DNA of 64,000 bases from contig CATNEN010000002.1 of NCBI GenBank assembly GCA_950097015.1, forward strand, positions 1,178,001 to 1,242,000. The letters run 5' to 3'. The first letter of the stretch is position 1. The number at the start of each line of letters is the position of its first letter. Positions 12,605-24,700 of this stretch are shown here, piece after piece. The position numbers and the translations under genes are program-made. Under the pieces are notes generated by a model. That model was not told where the DNA came from, made no database searches, and saw only the letters and a program-made list of their open reading frames with translations. This DNA comes from Macrostomum hystrix (lineage: Eukaryota; Platyhelminthes; Macrostomidae).

Positions 12605-13193
12605 GCTCGCGGAGTGGCCGGGCCCTGTCAGACAGGTTGCTGATGAAGCGCGCCACGAAGGTGACGAGGCCGAGGAAGGAGCGCACCTCGGTCGCGTTGG
12701 TCGGCCGCTTGAAGTTGTTGATGGCCGCTACTTTCTCGGCGCTTGGGTGAATGCCGCATGCAGAGAGCCGCATGGCGAGAAAGTCGACCTCTGGCCGGGC
12801 GAAGCGGCACTTCTTGGGGTTCAACGTGATGTTGCTGGCCTTCAACCGGGCCAGGCAGTCTCGCAGGCGCTGGTTGTGCTCTTCAATGTTTTTCGCGTAC
12901 ACCAGGATGTCGTCGTGCACCCAGCGGACGCCGGGGAGGCCGCTCAGGACGGAGGTCATCACCCGCTGGAGGATCTCGGAGGCGGATGTGAAGCCCATGC
13001 AGAGCCGGCGCAGCCGCAGGAGCCCGATGGGTGAGGAGAATGTTAGCAGTTCTCTGGACTCCTCGGCGACTTCAATTTGGTGGAAGTCTTTGGCGACGTC
13101 CAGCTCCGAGAAATAGGTCGCGCCGGCCATCTCGTCCGTCACCTCTTCGAATGTGGGTATAGGCTGCTTTTCTGGGATGACGTACTTGTTCAC
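12605..13193 (-). pseudogene. Retroelement reverse transcriptase, central part
   Basis: RT palm motifs are visible: IPTFEEV, FSELDVAKDFHQIEV, MGFTSASEILQRVM, the catalytic VHDDILVY block, LNPKKCRFARPEVDFL and EVRSFLGLVTFVARFI, ending in RPLRELTRQ. This is the usual end of RT before RNase H in Ty3/gypsy pol. Downstream codons are satellite, so the reading frame simply runs into VPRVDAD-type repeats. Confidence 0.88.
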
Positions 13194-13194
13194 C

Positions 13195-14060
13195 TCACCT
13201 CACCAGGAGGTCCTGGGTGATGCGGACCTCGCCCTGCTCGGCCTTCGGAACTGCGACCATCCTGGAGCACCAGGTTGTTGGACCGCGCACTCGTTCGATG
13301 ATTCCTAGTGCCAGTTGATCTTCCAGCTCCTTGATTACAGCGTTCCTTAGGTGAACGGGCACTCGGGATGGCGGCTGGCAGACTGGAGTGGCATCTGGCC
13401 TGAGCCTGATAGTGACTCTGACTCCCTTCACGCATCCGATGCCTTGAAAGCAGTCGCTGAATTCCGCCAGGATTGTCTGAAGTTGCAGCTGCTTGGGCAG
13501 GTGCTGGTCCTCACTGCTGGCCGGCTTAGCTAGGCTGGCCACTACCGCAGAGTTCGTGCTGACTTCCGGTCCGACTCTCAGCATGCCGAGCTTTGTGCTG
13601 GACGATCTTCCGAGAATAGGTGTGCAGTTGCTGCTGATGAAGATGAAATTGGCCTGCAATTCGCGGTGGTTCGCTCTGACAGTGAGCGTTGTTTGGCCGG
13701 CTGTCTTCAGCGGCTCGCTGGCACCAAGCGCAAAGACTGTGGTGCTGGACGGCAAAAGCGGCGTGCCGGGCCGGCAGATTCTGTGGAACGTCGCCATGTC
13801 CAGCACGTTGCAGCTCGCTCCGCTGTCGATCAGTGTGCGGACCGGACTGCCGTTGATGCTGATGACGAACTTGGCGCTGTCGTACTTGTCGCTGAGCGTG
13901 CAGAACACCTCGTTGGGTGTTTGGTTGGCTGGCTGGTCCTGCTCGGGCTGCAGTGAGTTGATCTTCGAGCGGCTGCTGAGGCAGGCCTTGGCCAGATGGT
14001 TGGCCTTGCCGCAGCTGCTGCATCGCTTTGCCTTGCGCCCTGCTGCAGCTCTTGTGGCCC
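13195..14060 (-). pseudogene. Retroelement protease and N-terminal reverse transcriptase
   Basis: Contains the zinc knuckle (CX2CX4HX4C), the aspartic protease active-site motif LIDSGASCNVLD, a protease-RT linker and the first RT blocks (VPVHLRNAVIKELEDQLALG, then VRITQDL). The frame ends at about 13195, where a short run of repeated 5-mers coincides with the break. The remaining RT continues in a different frame. Confidence 0.85.
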
Positions 14061-14737
14061 AACTCGCCGCACCGGATGCACTTTGCGAATTGCTGCGACT
14101 CACGCGAAGGTTCCGGCAGCGGGTGGTGCTGGCGGCGCAGTTGCGCCACTTCCTCAGAGGCTGCTGCTGTCCTGGTCATGATGGCCGCCTGCTTCTCTGC
14201 TGCCTCGTGCGTCCTGGCCAGCTGCAGAGTGTCCGGCAGGCTGATGTTGGGGATGTTCAGCAGGCGCTTCCTCAGTGACTCGCTGCGACAGCTGGCCACG
14301 ATTTGGTCCCTGATGAGCGACTGGCGGAGACCCTCGAACTTGCAGGCTTCCGAGGCGCTCCACAGTCTGCTGTGCCAAGCGTCTATGGATTCGCCTTCTT
14401 CCTGGAGACAGTGACGAAACTGGTATCGAATAAAGACAACGTTGTCGCGGCCTTGGAAGTGCGTGCTAAACTGTGCGATGAGCTGGTCGACCGTGGGCTC
14501 GGCTGCGGGCTCCCCTTCTGGTTGCTGCGACTGGGTGGCGATCTCGTTGTACAGGTCGCTCACTTCTTTGCCTGCCGTATAAAGAAGGATCTGGCGTTTC
14601 TGCGTCTCGTCTTTGATGCCGGTTGCCACCAGGAACCACAGAAGGTTGGTCGACCACTCCTGCCAGCGCTTGCTTACAGAGTGAGGGTCGTCTCTGATGC
14701 TAAAGTGGGCTGGTGGAGGCAGTTGTAGGAAGGCCAT
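14030..14737 (-). pseudogene. Retroelement gag fragment
   Basis: Begins at ATG 14737 (MAFLQLPPPAHF) shortly after the primer-binding-like site. It has a gag-like helical region, then a zinc knuckle start (CIRCGELGH). The second CCHC knuckle (CSSCGKANHLAKAC) lies in another frame of the same strand (about 14030), so gag and pol are separated by a frame change. That could be a natural frameshift site or decay; with one copy they cannot be told apart. Confidence 0.75.
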
Positions 14738-14758
14738 GGTTCGGCCTTGCGGCGCCAA

Positions 14759-14971
14759 TGTAATAACTCAAGAGTCAAGCTGTGTGTGGTGCGAAGAAAA
14801 GGTGAGCCCTCTAAGTAGGGCGAGACTGTATTTATGTTGTCTCAACGCTGTCTCAACGTGCCACCGCTACGATCAACGTGCGCGTGGGGGGATGCACATA
14901 GTGAGCGAGAGTTAGTGATATGTACATTGACCGGCAAAGCGATACGTCAGCTAGTAGACTACGGCATGACA
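14759..14971 (-). repeat. LTR (5' LTR of the gypsy-type element), 213 bp
   Basis: On the minus strand it begins TGTCATGCCG and ends GAGTTATTACA, i.e. TGT...ACA inverted termini. It is followed two bases later by GGCGCCGCAAGG, a plausible tRNA primer-binding site. The upstream edge directly touches satellite sequence (GGTACGGCATCAG), consistent with insertion into a satellite unit. The partner LTR is missing, so a target duplication cannot be tested. Confidence 0.75.
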
Positions 14972-17900
14972 GGTACGGCATCAGCATCGACTCTTGGTAA
15001 GGAATCTGCATCGACTCTTGGTACTGTATAAGCATCGACTGCATCGACTCTTGGTACTGTATAAGCATCGACTGCATCGACTCTTGGTACTGTATAAGCA
15101 TCGACTGCATCGACTCTTGGTACTGTATAAGCATCGACTGCATCGACTCTTGGTACTGTATAAGCATCGACTGCATCGACTCTTGGTACTGTATAAGCAT
15201 CGACTACATCGACTCTTGGTACTGTAAAAGCATCGACTGCATCGACTCTTGGTACTGTATAAGCATCGACTGCATCGACTCTTGGTACTGTATAAGCATC
15301 GACTGCATCGACTCTTGGTACTGTATAAGCATCGACTCTTGGTACGGTATAAGCATCGACTCTTGGTACTGTATAAGCATCGACTCTTGGTACTGTATAA
15401 GCATCGACTGCATCGACTCTTGGTACTGTATAAGCATCGACTCTTGGTACTGTATAAGCATCGACTCTTGGCACTGTATAAGCATCGACTCTTGGTACTG
15501 TATAAGCATCGACTCTTGGTACTGTATAAGCATCGACTCTTGGTACGGTATAAGCATCGACTCTTGGTACTGTATAAGCATCGACTGCATCGACTCTTGG
15601 TACTGTATAAGCATCGACTCTTGGTACTGTATAAGCATCGACTCTTGGTACTGTATAAGCATCGACTCTTGGTACTGTATAAGCATCGACTCTTGGTACG
15701 GTATAAGCATCGACTCTTGGTACTGTATAAGCATCGACTGCATCGACTCTTGGTACTGTATAAGCATCGACTGCATCGACTCTTGGTACTGTATAAGCAT
15801 CGACTGCATCGACTCTTGGTACTGTATAAGCATCGACTCTTGGCACTGTATAAGCATCGACTCTTGGTACTGTATAAGCATCGACTCTTGGTACGGTATA
15901 AGCATCGACTCTTGGTACTGTATAAGCATCGACTCTTGGTACTGTATAAGCATCGACTCTTGGTACTGTATAAGCATCGACTCTTGGTACTGTATAAGCA
16001 TCGACTCTTGGTACTGTATAAGCATCGACTCTTGGTACTGTATAAGCATCGACTCTTGGTACGGTATAAGCATCGACTCTTGGTACTGTATAAGCATCGA
16101 CTCTTGGTACTGTATAAGCATCGACTCTTGGTACTGTATAAGCATCGACTCTTGGTACTGTATAAGCATCGACTGCATCGACTCTTGGTACTGTATAAGC
16201 ATCGACTCTTGGTACTGTATAAGCATCGACTCTTGGTACTGTATAAGCATCGACTGCATTGACTCTTTGTACTGTATAAGCATCGACTCTTGGTACGGTA
16301 TAAGCATCGACTGCATCGACTCTTGGTACTGTATAAGCATCGACTGCATTGACTCTTGGTACTGTATAAGCATCGACTCTTGGTACGGTATAAGCATCGA
16401 CTCTTGGTACTGTATAAGCATCGACTCTTGGTACTGTATAAGCATCGACTCTTGGTACTGTGTAAGCATCGACTCTTGGTACGGTATAAGCATCGACTCT
16501 TGGTACTGTATAAGCATCGACTGCATCGACTCTTGGTACTGTATAAGCATCGACTGCATCGACTCTTGGTACTGTATAAGCATCGACTGCATCGACTCTT
16601 GGTACTGTATAAGCATCGACTGCATCGACTCTTGGTACTGTATAAGCATCGACTCTTGGCACTGTATAAGCATCGACTCTTGGTACTGTATAAGCATCGA
16701 CTCTTGGTACTGTATAAGCATCGACTCTTGGTACTGTATAAGCATCGACTCTTGGCACTGTATAAGCATCGACTCTTGGTACTGTATAAGCATCGACTCT
16801 TGGTACTGTATAAGCATCGACTCTTGGTACTGTATAAGCATCGACTCTTGGTACTGTATAAGCATCGACTCTTGGTACTGTATAAGCATCGACTCTTGGT
16901 ACGGTATAAGCATCGACTCTTGGTACTGTATAAGCATCGACTCTTGGCACTGTATAAGCATCGACTGCATTGACTCTTGGTACTGTATAAGCATCGACTT
17001 TTGGTACGGAATAAGCATCGACTGCATCGACTCTTGGTACTGTATAAGCATCGACTGCATTGACTCTTGGTACTGTATAAGCATCGACTCTTGGTACGGT
17101 ATAAGCATCGACTCTTGGTACTGTATAAGCATCGACTCTTGGTACTGTATAAGCATCGACTCTTGGTACTGTATAAGCATCGACTCTTGGTACTGTATAA
17201 GCATCGACTCTTGGTACTGTATAAGCATCGACTCTTGGTACTGTATAAGCATCGACTCTTGGTACTGTATAAGCATCGACTCTTGGTACTGTATAAGCAT
17301 CGACTCTTGGTACTGTATAAGCATCGACTCTTGGTACTGTATAAGCATCGACTCTTGGTACTGTATAAGCATCGACTCTTGGTACTGTATAAGCATCGAC
17401 TCTTGGTACTGTATAAGCATCGACTCTTGGTACGGTATAAGCATCGACTCTTGGTACTGTATAAGCATCGACTCTTGGTACTGTATAAGCATCGACTCTT
17501 GGTACTGTATAAGCATCGACTCTTGGTACTGTATAAGCATCGACTCTTGGTACTGTATAAGCATCGACTCTTGGTACTGTATAAGCATCGACTCTTGGTA
17601 CTGTATAAGCATCGACTCTTGGTACTGTATAAGCATCGACTCTTGGTACGGTATAAGCATCGACTCTTGGTACTGTATAAGCATCGACTCTTGGTACTGT
17701 ATAAGCATCGACTGCATCGACTCTTGGTACTGTATAAGCATCGACTGCATCGACTCTTGGTACTGTATAAGCATCGACTGCATCGACTCTTGGTACTGTA
17801 TAAGCATCGACTGCATCGACTCTTGGTACTGTATAAGCATTGACTGCATGGACTCTTGGTACTGTATAAGCATCGACTCTTGGTACTGTATAAGCATCGA

Positions 17901-18216
17901 CTCTTGGTACTGTATAAGCATCGACTGCATCGACTCTTGGTACTGTATAAGCATCGACTGCATCGACTCTTGGTACTGTATAAGCATCGACTGCATCGAC
18001 TCTTGGTACTGTATAAGCATTGACTGCATGGACTCTTGGTACTGTATAAGCATCGACTGCATCGACTCTTGGTACTGTATAAGCATCGACTGCATCGACT
18101 CTTGGTACTGTATAAGCATCGACTGCATCGACTCTTGGTACTGTATAAGCATCGACTGCATCGACTCTTGGTACTGTATAAGCATTGACTGCATGGACTC
18201 TTGGTACGGCATCAGC
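14972..18216. repeat. 24/33-bp composite minisatellite (right block)
   Basis: About 3.2 kb of 24-bp units (core CATCGACTCTTGGTAC, then TGTATAAG) mixed with 33-bp units that carry an extra GCATCGACT. The 33-bp type clusters at both ends and in patches in the middle, so units have spread locally. Both lengths are multiples of three, giving open frames of over 1000 codons on the minus strand and 650 on the plus strand; see the rejected list. Confidence 0.95.
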
Positions 18217-18837
18217 TAAGGTTTTTTTGGCATTAGCATCAAGCAATTTTGATATTCGCAAGCATTTATTCAGCCCTTTGATAATTTAGTTAGAGCCTCG
18301 TAAGTTGTTCTCTAGGGTTCTGGTGATGTTATTTGAGTGTATTCTCACGTAGTAAAGCAAGGCGCACAGAATTACACCGTAAATTCCACAACACCGAGGT
18401 TTATGATTATTAAAAAATACCTGAGCTCACACTGCGAAGATTTCTACGACGAGTATTCTGCACTGCCTGCCAGACTTACCCAAACTGAGCATTGTCGATG
18501 GCATGCATCTGTTCAGATCTACCTCTCAATTTAATTAGCCAGTCGTAGACATTCCAAAATTGTACTTACCTACATCTGAGCGCGTATTGTGCGAAGGTGT
18601 GAAAGCTTTTAAAACGTTTGAACAAAAGCTCAGCTAAAAGGCAGTAAACCCTGGGTGTTCCACATTGTTCCACTTGTTTTGGTCCGAGCTATTAAAATTC
18701 AATAAACTGTAAGCGTCAAATAAAAAAACTGTTTCGAAATACGAGCTATAATGCTTCTTTTTAGAAAAAATCTGGTTAAGCAAGTTTAATTCGAAATAAA
18801 CTTGGCATATTCGAGAGCATAGAACTCTAGGATAGAA

Positions 18838-19410
18838 ATCCCACAGCATCTCTCCAGAAATCCCACAGCCTCCCTTCAGAAATCCCACAGCCTCTCTCCA
18901 GAGATCCCCCGGCCCTTCTCCAGACATCACACAGCCCTTCTCCAGACATCCCACAGCCTCTCTCCAGACATCCCACAGCCTCTCTCCAGACATCCCACAG
19001 CCTCTCTCCAGACATCCCACAGCCTCTCTCCAGACATCCCACAGCCTCTCTCTAGACATCCCACAGCCTCTCTCCAGACATCCCACAGCCTCTCTCCAGA
19101 CATCCCACAGCCTCTCTCCAGACATCCCACAGCCTCTCTCCAGACATCCCACAGCCTATCTCCAGAAATCCCACAGCCTCTCTCCAGACATCCCACAGCC
19201 CTTCTCCAGACATCACACAGCCCTTCTCCAAACATCCCACAGCCTCTCTCCAGACATCCCACAGCCTCTCTCTAGACATCCCACAGCCTCTCTCCAGACA
19301 TCCCACAACCACCCTATAGAAATTCCATATCCTCTCTCCAGAAATCCCACAGCCTTTCTTCAGAAATCCCACAGCCTCTCCCTGGAAATCCCGCAGCCTC
19401 TCCCTGGAAA
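18838..19410. repeat. 22-bp minisatellite
   Basis: About 26 direct copies with core CCACAGCCTCTCTCCAGA. Variants change ACATC to AAATC. The array decays at both edges. Minus-strand ORFs across it are by-products. Confidence 0.93.
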
Positions 19411-21234
19411 TCCCCGATTTTCTTTAAATATCCCATTTACTATGTTTACTTGTAATAATGTTTCGTGATTCTGACCAGCATTTTGACTGCATTAGAAAAA
19501 TACAATTACCTTCCAAATGAATTGAGTGTCCACTACAAGAAATTAAAGCATTTCGATTCGATAGTGAAACTGAGCGCTTCATCTTAATTTTAGTAGACTC
19601 GAGTAGACTCGTGCAGTTATTATTGCATAGTTGCTAGCCTTACTAACCAGCATGTATTTTCAAGTATCTAGCCATTGCTGGTGCTATCTGTATATAGCCT
19701 TGGTCTGGAATACATTGGACACCCCATTCGCGAGAAGTGACCCTTAAGAAAACTGAAGGTATTAATTTGGGGACAGCATTCAATGGAAGGAGATGCAGCC
19801 AGCTCAGTAGCTTGTTAGCCCATGTGCTTAACACACAATGCGAAGGATAAAATAGGAATGTCCATAGGAATGACACTCGGTCTAGGCCATTCGGTTAAGT
19901 TGATGATTCACCTTACAAACAGCTCAGACCACTCTACCTTATAAAGAGAAGCGAGACCAACCAACCCCTATAACAGACAGAAAAGCTTTTGTTAGTATTC
20001 TACGAGTACATTGTTTAAGGCTATATTGAAGATGGCTATTAGTGGAACTGGCGAAGGAGTATGAGCTAGAATGGTTGTGAACTGCCATTGGTTGGAATTG
20101 GCATAGCTATTGCTATAGCTTTCGTTCTCGGAGTGAGGTGGGGCCAGTGTAGACTAGTAAATACAAACCATTCCTATAGCATTTATTACAGTGTGCAGTT
20201 TTCTGAATATAAACTCTTTTAAATGGTTCAGACAAAAGCAAGTCTTCACATTGGCTAAGTTTGTCGCATATCAATATACACTGTTTGTTAATTAACAGCC
20301 TGTGACAAGCTTTTCGGCATAGTGTGACCAGCGAAAGGCAAAGGATACGAGGTAATTTTTTAAACTTCATTTTGAATTGAATAATCGTAGTCAAGAAAAT
20401 AGAAAACTTTTTTGACTAAATAAAATATCATTCAATTTAATTGAAGGCTTGAGCAATATTTTAGTGTAGATTTGCAAGTCCTGATTGCATAATCTACGAC
20501 AGGTCAATCTGCCTGCCTTTTCTCAATATCTCAACGATGCTCAGCGATATACCGTACCGCACTTATTGGTTCATCATAAAGTGCAGAAAATGTTTATCCA
20601 CATTGTGGAAATTCACGCGAAATCGGTCATTCGGTTTTGGAGCTGTCGTGAAGTGGGCAGCGGGTATTTGGAATAGTGTGGCCTGTCTTCTATTAAAGTA
20701 AGAAATATTCAACACCTGTATTGCGTAAATCGCCATTGACCTGACCAAGGCTACAGGTAATTTCTCGAAGAACTGGCCCGTTGTCTCAAAAATAGGTCTT
20801 AAAAACTGTATACAGCTTAAATCTTGCTAGGTTAATTGTGCACTGCATTTTTAATTGGCTCATGGTCTGCAACACAGATATTCGTGTCGTTTCAGCTCAA
20901 CTGAGATCTGTGAGGGTGACTCACATTGATAGAAGCCTTTGTATTGAATTTACCCAGTCCATAAGACTAGGCCAAGTTGTGTGCAAAAGCGATAGGCTCA
21001 AGTTACGTTTTTCACGCAAAGGACGGAAATTCAGCACTCAGATAATTGTGCGCTTATGCAATCCATGCCAGTGTTTGCCGCTGACATTGTGCCTGTTCCG
21101 GATTCGAAGGTGTGAGAAAAAAAAAGCCTACCAATTGTCTACATTAGACGTTTAGCTTATGTGTTTTGTATGCACACATATTATGTGTTTTGAGTTACAT
21201 TAGAAAGTAAAAGCAACATGCACATCCCTGATAT

Positions 21235-21530
21235 CTGACCGAGAGGTTTGGAGTTCGAATTTTTTTCTACATCGTCTTTGCGAGAGCTCCCAAACTGAAA
21301 GACGGATCTCGTGAAAGTCAACAATATGGACCCACAACTAGGGTTTAGCAAGACACTTAACTCCGCATTGCTTCAATTCATGCTGTTAAACGGGTACCAG
21401 CATCAGCTGGGGTAATTGAATGTGGGTGTGACGTTCCCCCAGTCCATGGACTGTACAGCCGTACGCAGCCTTCAGATAGCTCCGGCTGTGCTGTCAGCTG
21501 CACATCGGGTCCAATCGGGGCATGTGTAGT
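21235..21530 (+). mobile_element. SINE family A
   Basis: B-box-like GGAGTTCGAATTT near 21250, then TAGCAAGACACTTAACTC, CATTGCTTCAATTCATGC, GGTACCAGCATCAGCTGGG, and CCCAGTCCATGGACTG. It ends near GCACATCGGGTCC. It shows the same order of blocks as the copy at 745-1040 and lies about 180 bp upstream of the next gene. Confidence 0.65.
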
Positions 21531-21707
21531 TAGTATTATTTTTATTACCATATGGATCAAAATTTTCCATTACGGTGAACCAACTGGTTTAATTTTATGA
21601 TGATAATAAATACAATCAATATAATATAGTCAACAGTGATACACGACATGGTTACATGTTCTTTCTATTGTTAATCAAGATGCCCAATATTTTCCTTTGA
21701 ATCAGAC

Positions 21708-24700
21708 ATGATCAGTGACCTGCTTCTGGTGCTGCTGTTTGCGAGCCTCCGTAATCCAGCAGCTCGCGCCTACGTCATGGAGCAAGTTGAGAGCCGGCCC
21801 ATCGATGGTCACCAGTTTGTCGAGGGCAGCCAGTTTCGCTTCGTCTGTCGCGCTGTGGGCAGCTCGGACCTTGCCATTCGCATGGTCTGTCCGCTGACAA
21901 AGTTCGCGCCCAGTTCAATAGTAGCCGATGCCTGCTTTGAGAACTGCGGCAGGCCGTTGTGCAACCAGCCGGGACTGCACGACTGTTCAACCTCAATGAG
22001 GGAGCTCAACCAGGCCGGGTGCGTGCGCACCGTGAGCCAGCTGATTGACGGATCACAGGAGATTGTCATCCAGTACACCTTCCCTGAGACGTCCGCCCGC
22101 ATGTCCGGATTCTACGCCTGTCAGTACAAGAACATGCGGTCAAGCGTTGCGCTGACTGTCGAAGCAACCACAACTACATCTTCAACGTCTACTACAACGG
22201 CTACTACTACCAGTACTGTCACGACTAGTAGTAGTACGAGCACTACCAAAGCTAGTACAGTCCCACCCAGGACCACGGCCAAAATTTTGATGCCAGCCAC
22301 TACCAAACTGAAAACCAATGCTGCATCAACTGAACCCACTGCTGTGAGACGCTGGGGGCAGACAACACAACCGGTTCCTCCTGGCAACGGTGAGTTCTGC
22401 ATCTGATGTAAAATGTTCGTCATCGAAGAACAACGTAAAGGGCAAGTCGCTGAAGTCAAATGCACAGTTGGCGTGAGTTTCATTGTACATCAGAAGTATC
22501 TAGATTAACTTGGAAAGTGTGCCAAAGTCCAAAAAAACTCAAGTTTAGCAAAACAGTTTGTATATACGACGACTGCAAATTTACCTGAAAAGTTAATTGG
22601 TGCTTTTGAAAACGCGATCCTGACTGTATCCAGTTTCTAAAGTTATTTTTACTTTTTTCGCATTGCCTTAAGTCGAACAACTCTTTACGAGTATAGCACT
22701 AATTAGGTGGCGATTAAGCAAGCCAAACTGATACGCAAGTTTTGTTAATCAATGTATCAAATGGGCATGACAACAACGATTTAAAAAATTGCTTACTAAA
22801 CTGTAAACAATTTCAGAACGTTTTTCAGGCTCCGGTTCCAACTCGAATCGTGACAGAACTGGTGAATCATCAACTGCTGCACAACCTCCGGCTGATTCTG
22901 AATCGGAGTTGAAGACTAGCTCATGGTTCTACAGTTCATTGGGTAAGTTACTGATGAGAACATAACTCAAGTATTTGTACTTGTGACAAGTAGGACAAAA
23001 ATGAACCTGGACAATCTCCTCATGATTTTTTAGTTGGAAAACTGGTTGGCATCGACATTGTACTAATGGTGTTGTTCATTGTACTGGTCATTGTTCTTCT
23101 GGCTGGCTTCTTGTTTATTCGTTGTCAAGTGGCTGCTAGGCAGCGATCTGCGAGAGAGACTGGTAAGATGATCAGCTGCTTGGCTTGACGATGGTGATGG
23201 CTGGGTAGTGGGTGAAGGCTGGGTAGTGGGTGAAGGCTGGGTAGTGGGTGATGGCTGGGTAGTGGATGAAGGCTGGGTAGGTGATGGCTGGGTAGTGGGT
23301 GATGGTTTGGGTAGTGAGTGAAGGCTGGGTAGTAGGTGATGGTTTGGGTAGTGAGTGATGGCTGGGTAGGTGATGGCTGGGTAGTGGGTGATGGTTTGGG
23401 TAGTGGGTGATGGTTTGGGTAGTGGGTGATGGTTTGGGTAGTGGGTGATGGTTTGGGTAGTGGGTGATGGTTTGGGTAGTGGGTGATGGTTTGGGTAGTG
23501 AGTGATGGCTGGGTAGGTGAAGGCTGGGTAGTGGGTGATGGTTTGGGTAGCGAGTGATGACTGGGTAGGTGATGGCTGGGTAGTGGGTGATGGTTTGGGT
23601 AGTGGGTGATGGTTTGGGTAGTGGGTGAAAGCTGGGTAGGCTGGGTAGTGGGTGATGGTTTGGGTAGTGAGTGATGGCTGGTTAGGTGATGGCTGGGTAG
23701 TGGGTGATGGCTGGGTAGTGGGTGATGGCTGGGTAGTGGGTGATGGTTTTGGGTAGTGGGTGATGGCTGGGTAGTGGGTGATGGCTGGGTAGTGGGTGAA
23801 GGCTGGGTAGGCTGGGTAGTGGGTGATGGTTTGGGTAGTGAGTGATGGCTGGGTAGGTGATGGCTGGGTAGTGGGTGATGCCTGGGTAGTGGGTGATGGT
23901 TTGGGTAGTGGGTGATGGCTGGGTAGGTGATGGCTGGGTAGTGGGTGATGGTTTGTGTAGTGGGTGATGGTTTGTGTAGTGGGTGATGGTTTGTGTAGAG
24001 GGTGATGATTTGAGCAGTGGTCGCTTGTTTTGGTCAGTCAGGTTCATATAAGGACAGTTTTACCTGAATTCCCAACCGACACGGCCTCAAATAGGTCCTG
24101 AAAAGCCGCCTCTTCACCAATGTTGCGCCAAAGTTTTGTGCATCAGCGTTGATAGCGAGGCCGGCGGAGGCGGCACAACGAAGACAAACCATCAGTACGG
24201 TCAGAAGCGGTCACAGTTCAACAGCGATCAGAAACAGAAGCCACACCAGCGGCTGTTGAAGGCGCCGCCAATCGTTCAGCCATTCTCCAATGGCTCTGAC
24301 ACAGCCAGCGGTCAGGTCTACTCCGAGGCCAACCTGGACTCCAGCTACTACAGCCAGGGCGATGGCAGCGATGTCCGTGACATCGCCGCTGAGTACCGCC
24401 TGCAGACGCACTTCGACCCCTCCGACGCCAGGGCCTACCCGATCGTCAGCGGCTCGCAGCGAGGTCCTCCTCGCCTGGGACCGGGCGCTGCGGGCGGATT
24501 TTTTAATCGAGACGCACCGGACAGGCATTCGTTTCACAATGTGCGACAGTCCAGACAGAGGCCCGCTATACCGGTGGACCTTCTATTGCAGGCTGGCGGA
24601 GGCGGCGCCCGCTCTGCCGCGGGTTGCGAACTAAGTCGCGAAGAGATCAGAGACCAGGTCAGTTATCGGGCTGTAGACTGTGTGTGAATGATTAGGCTGG

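Larger units (their letters stand above)
12605..14971 (-). mobile_element. Ty3/gypsy-type LTR retroelement, 3'-truncated
   Basis: Order on the minus strand: LTR (14971-14759), a primer-binding-like GGCGCC directly after the LTR, gag with zinc knuckles, aspartic protease, and reverse transcriptase to the end of the palm/thumb. RNase H, integrase and the 3' LTR are absent. The remaining pol stops at about 12605 inside degenerate TTGGTAC repeats that lead into the 24-bp minisatellite. The same satellite abuts the LTR on the other side, so the element appears to have inserted into the array. Frames are broken at least twice (near 14040 and 13195). It is presumably inactive. Confidence 0.9.
18217..21707. 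other. Intergenic region
   Basis: No gene recognised. It contains the 22-bp minisatellite (18838-19410), a fragment of a dispersed repeat at 20585-20690 (ATTCACGCGAAATCGGTCATTCGG, part of a set also seen near 7590, 32430 and 38750) and a family A SINE (21235-21530). Confidence 0.5.

Noticed and set aside
12605-14737. Domesticated gag or pol gene
   Set aside because: The frame is broken at least twice, RNase H and integrase are missing and an adjacent LTR remains; this is a decayed retroelement.
14959-18261. Uninterrupted 1100-codon minus-strand frame of VPRVDAYT-type repeats, a possible repetitive structural protein
   Set aside because: Units of 24 and 33 bp have no stops in several frames, so long ORFs exist on both strands at once. 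Counting distinct variant types in this frame, about three are synonymous (ACA/ACC, GTA/GTG, TAT/TAC) and about seven change the residue, which is no better than chance. No signal peptide or flanking unique coding sequence.
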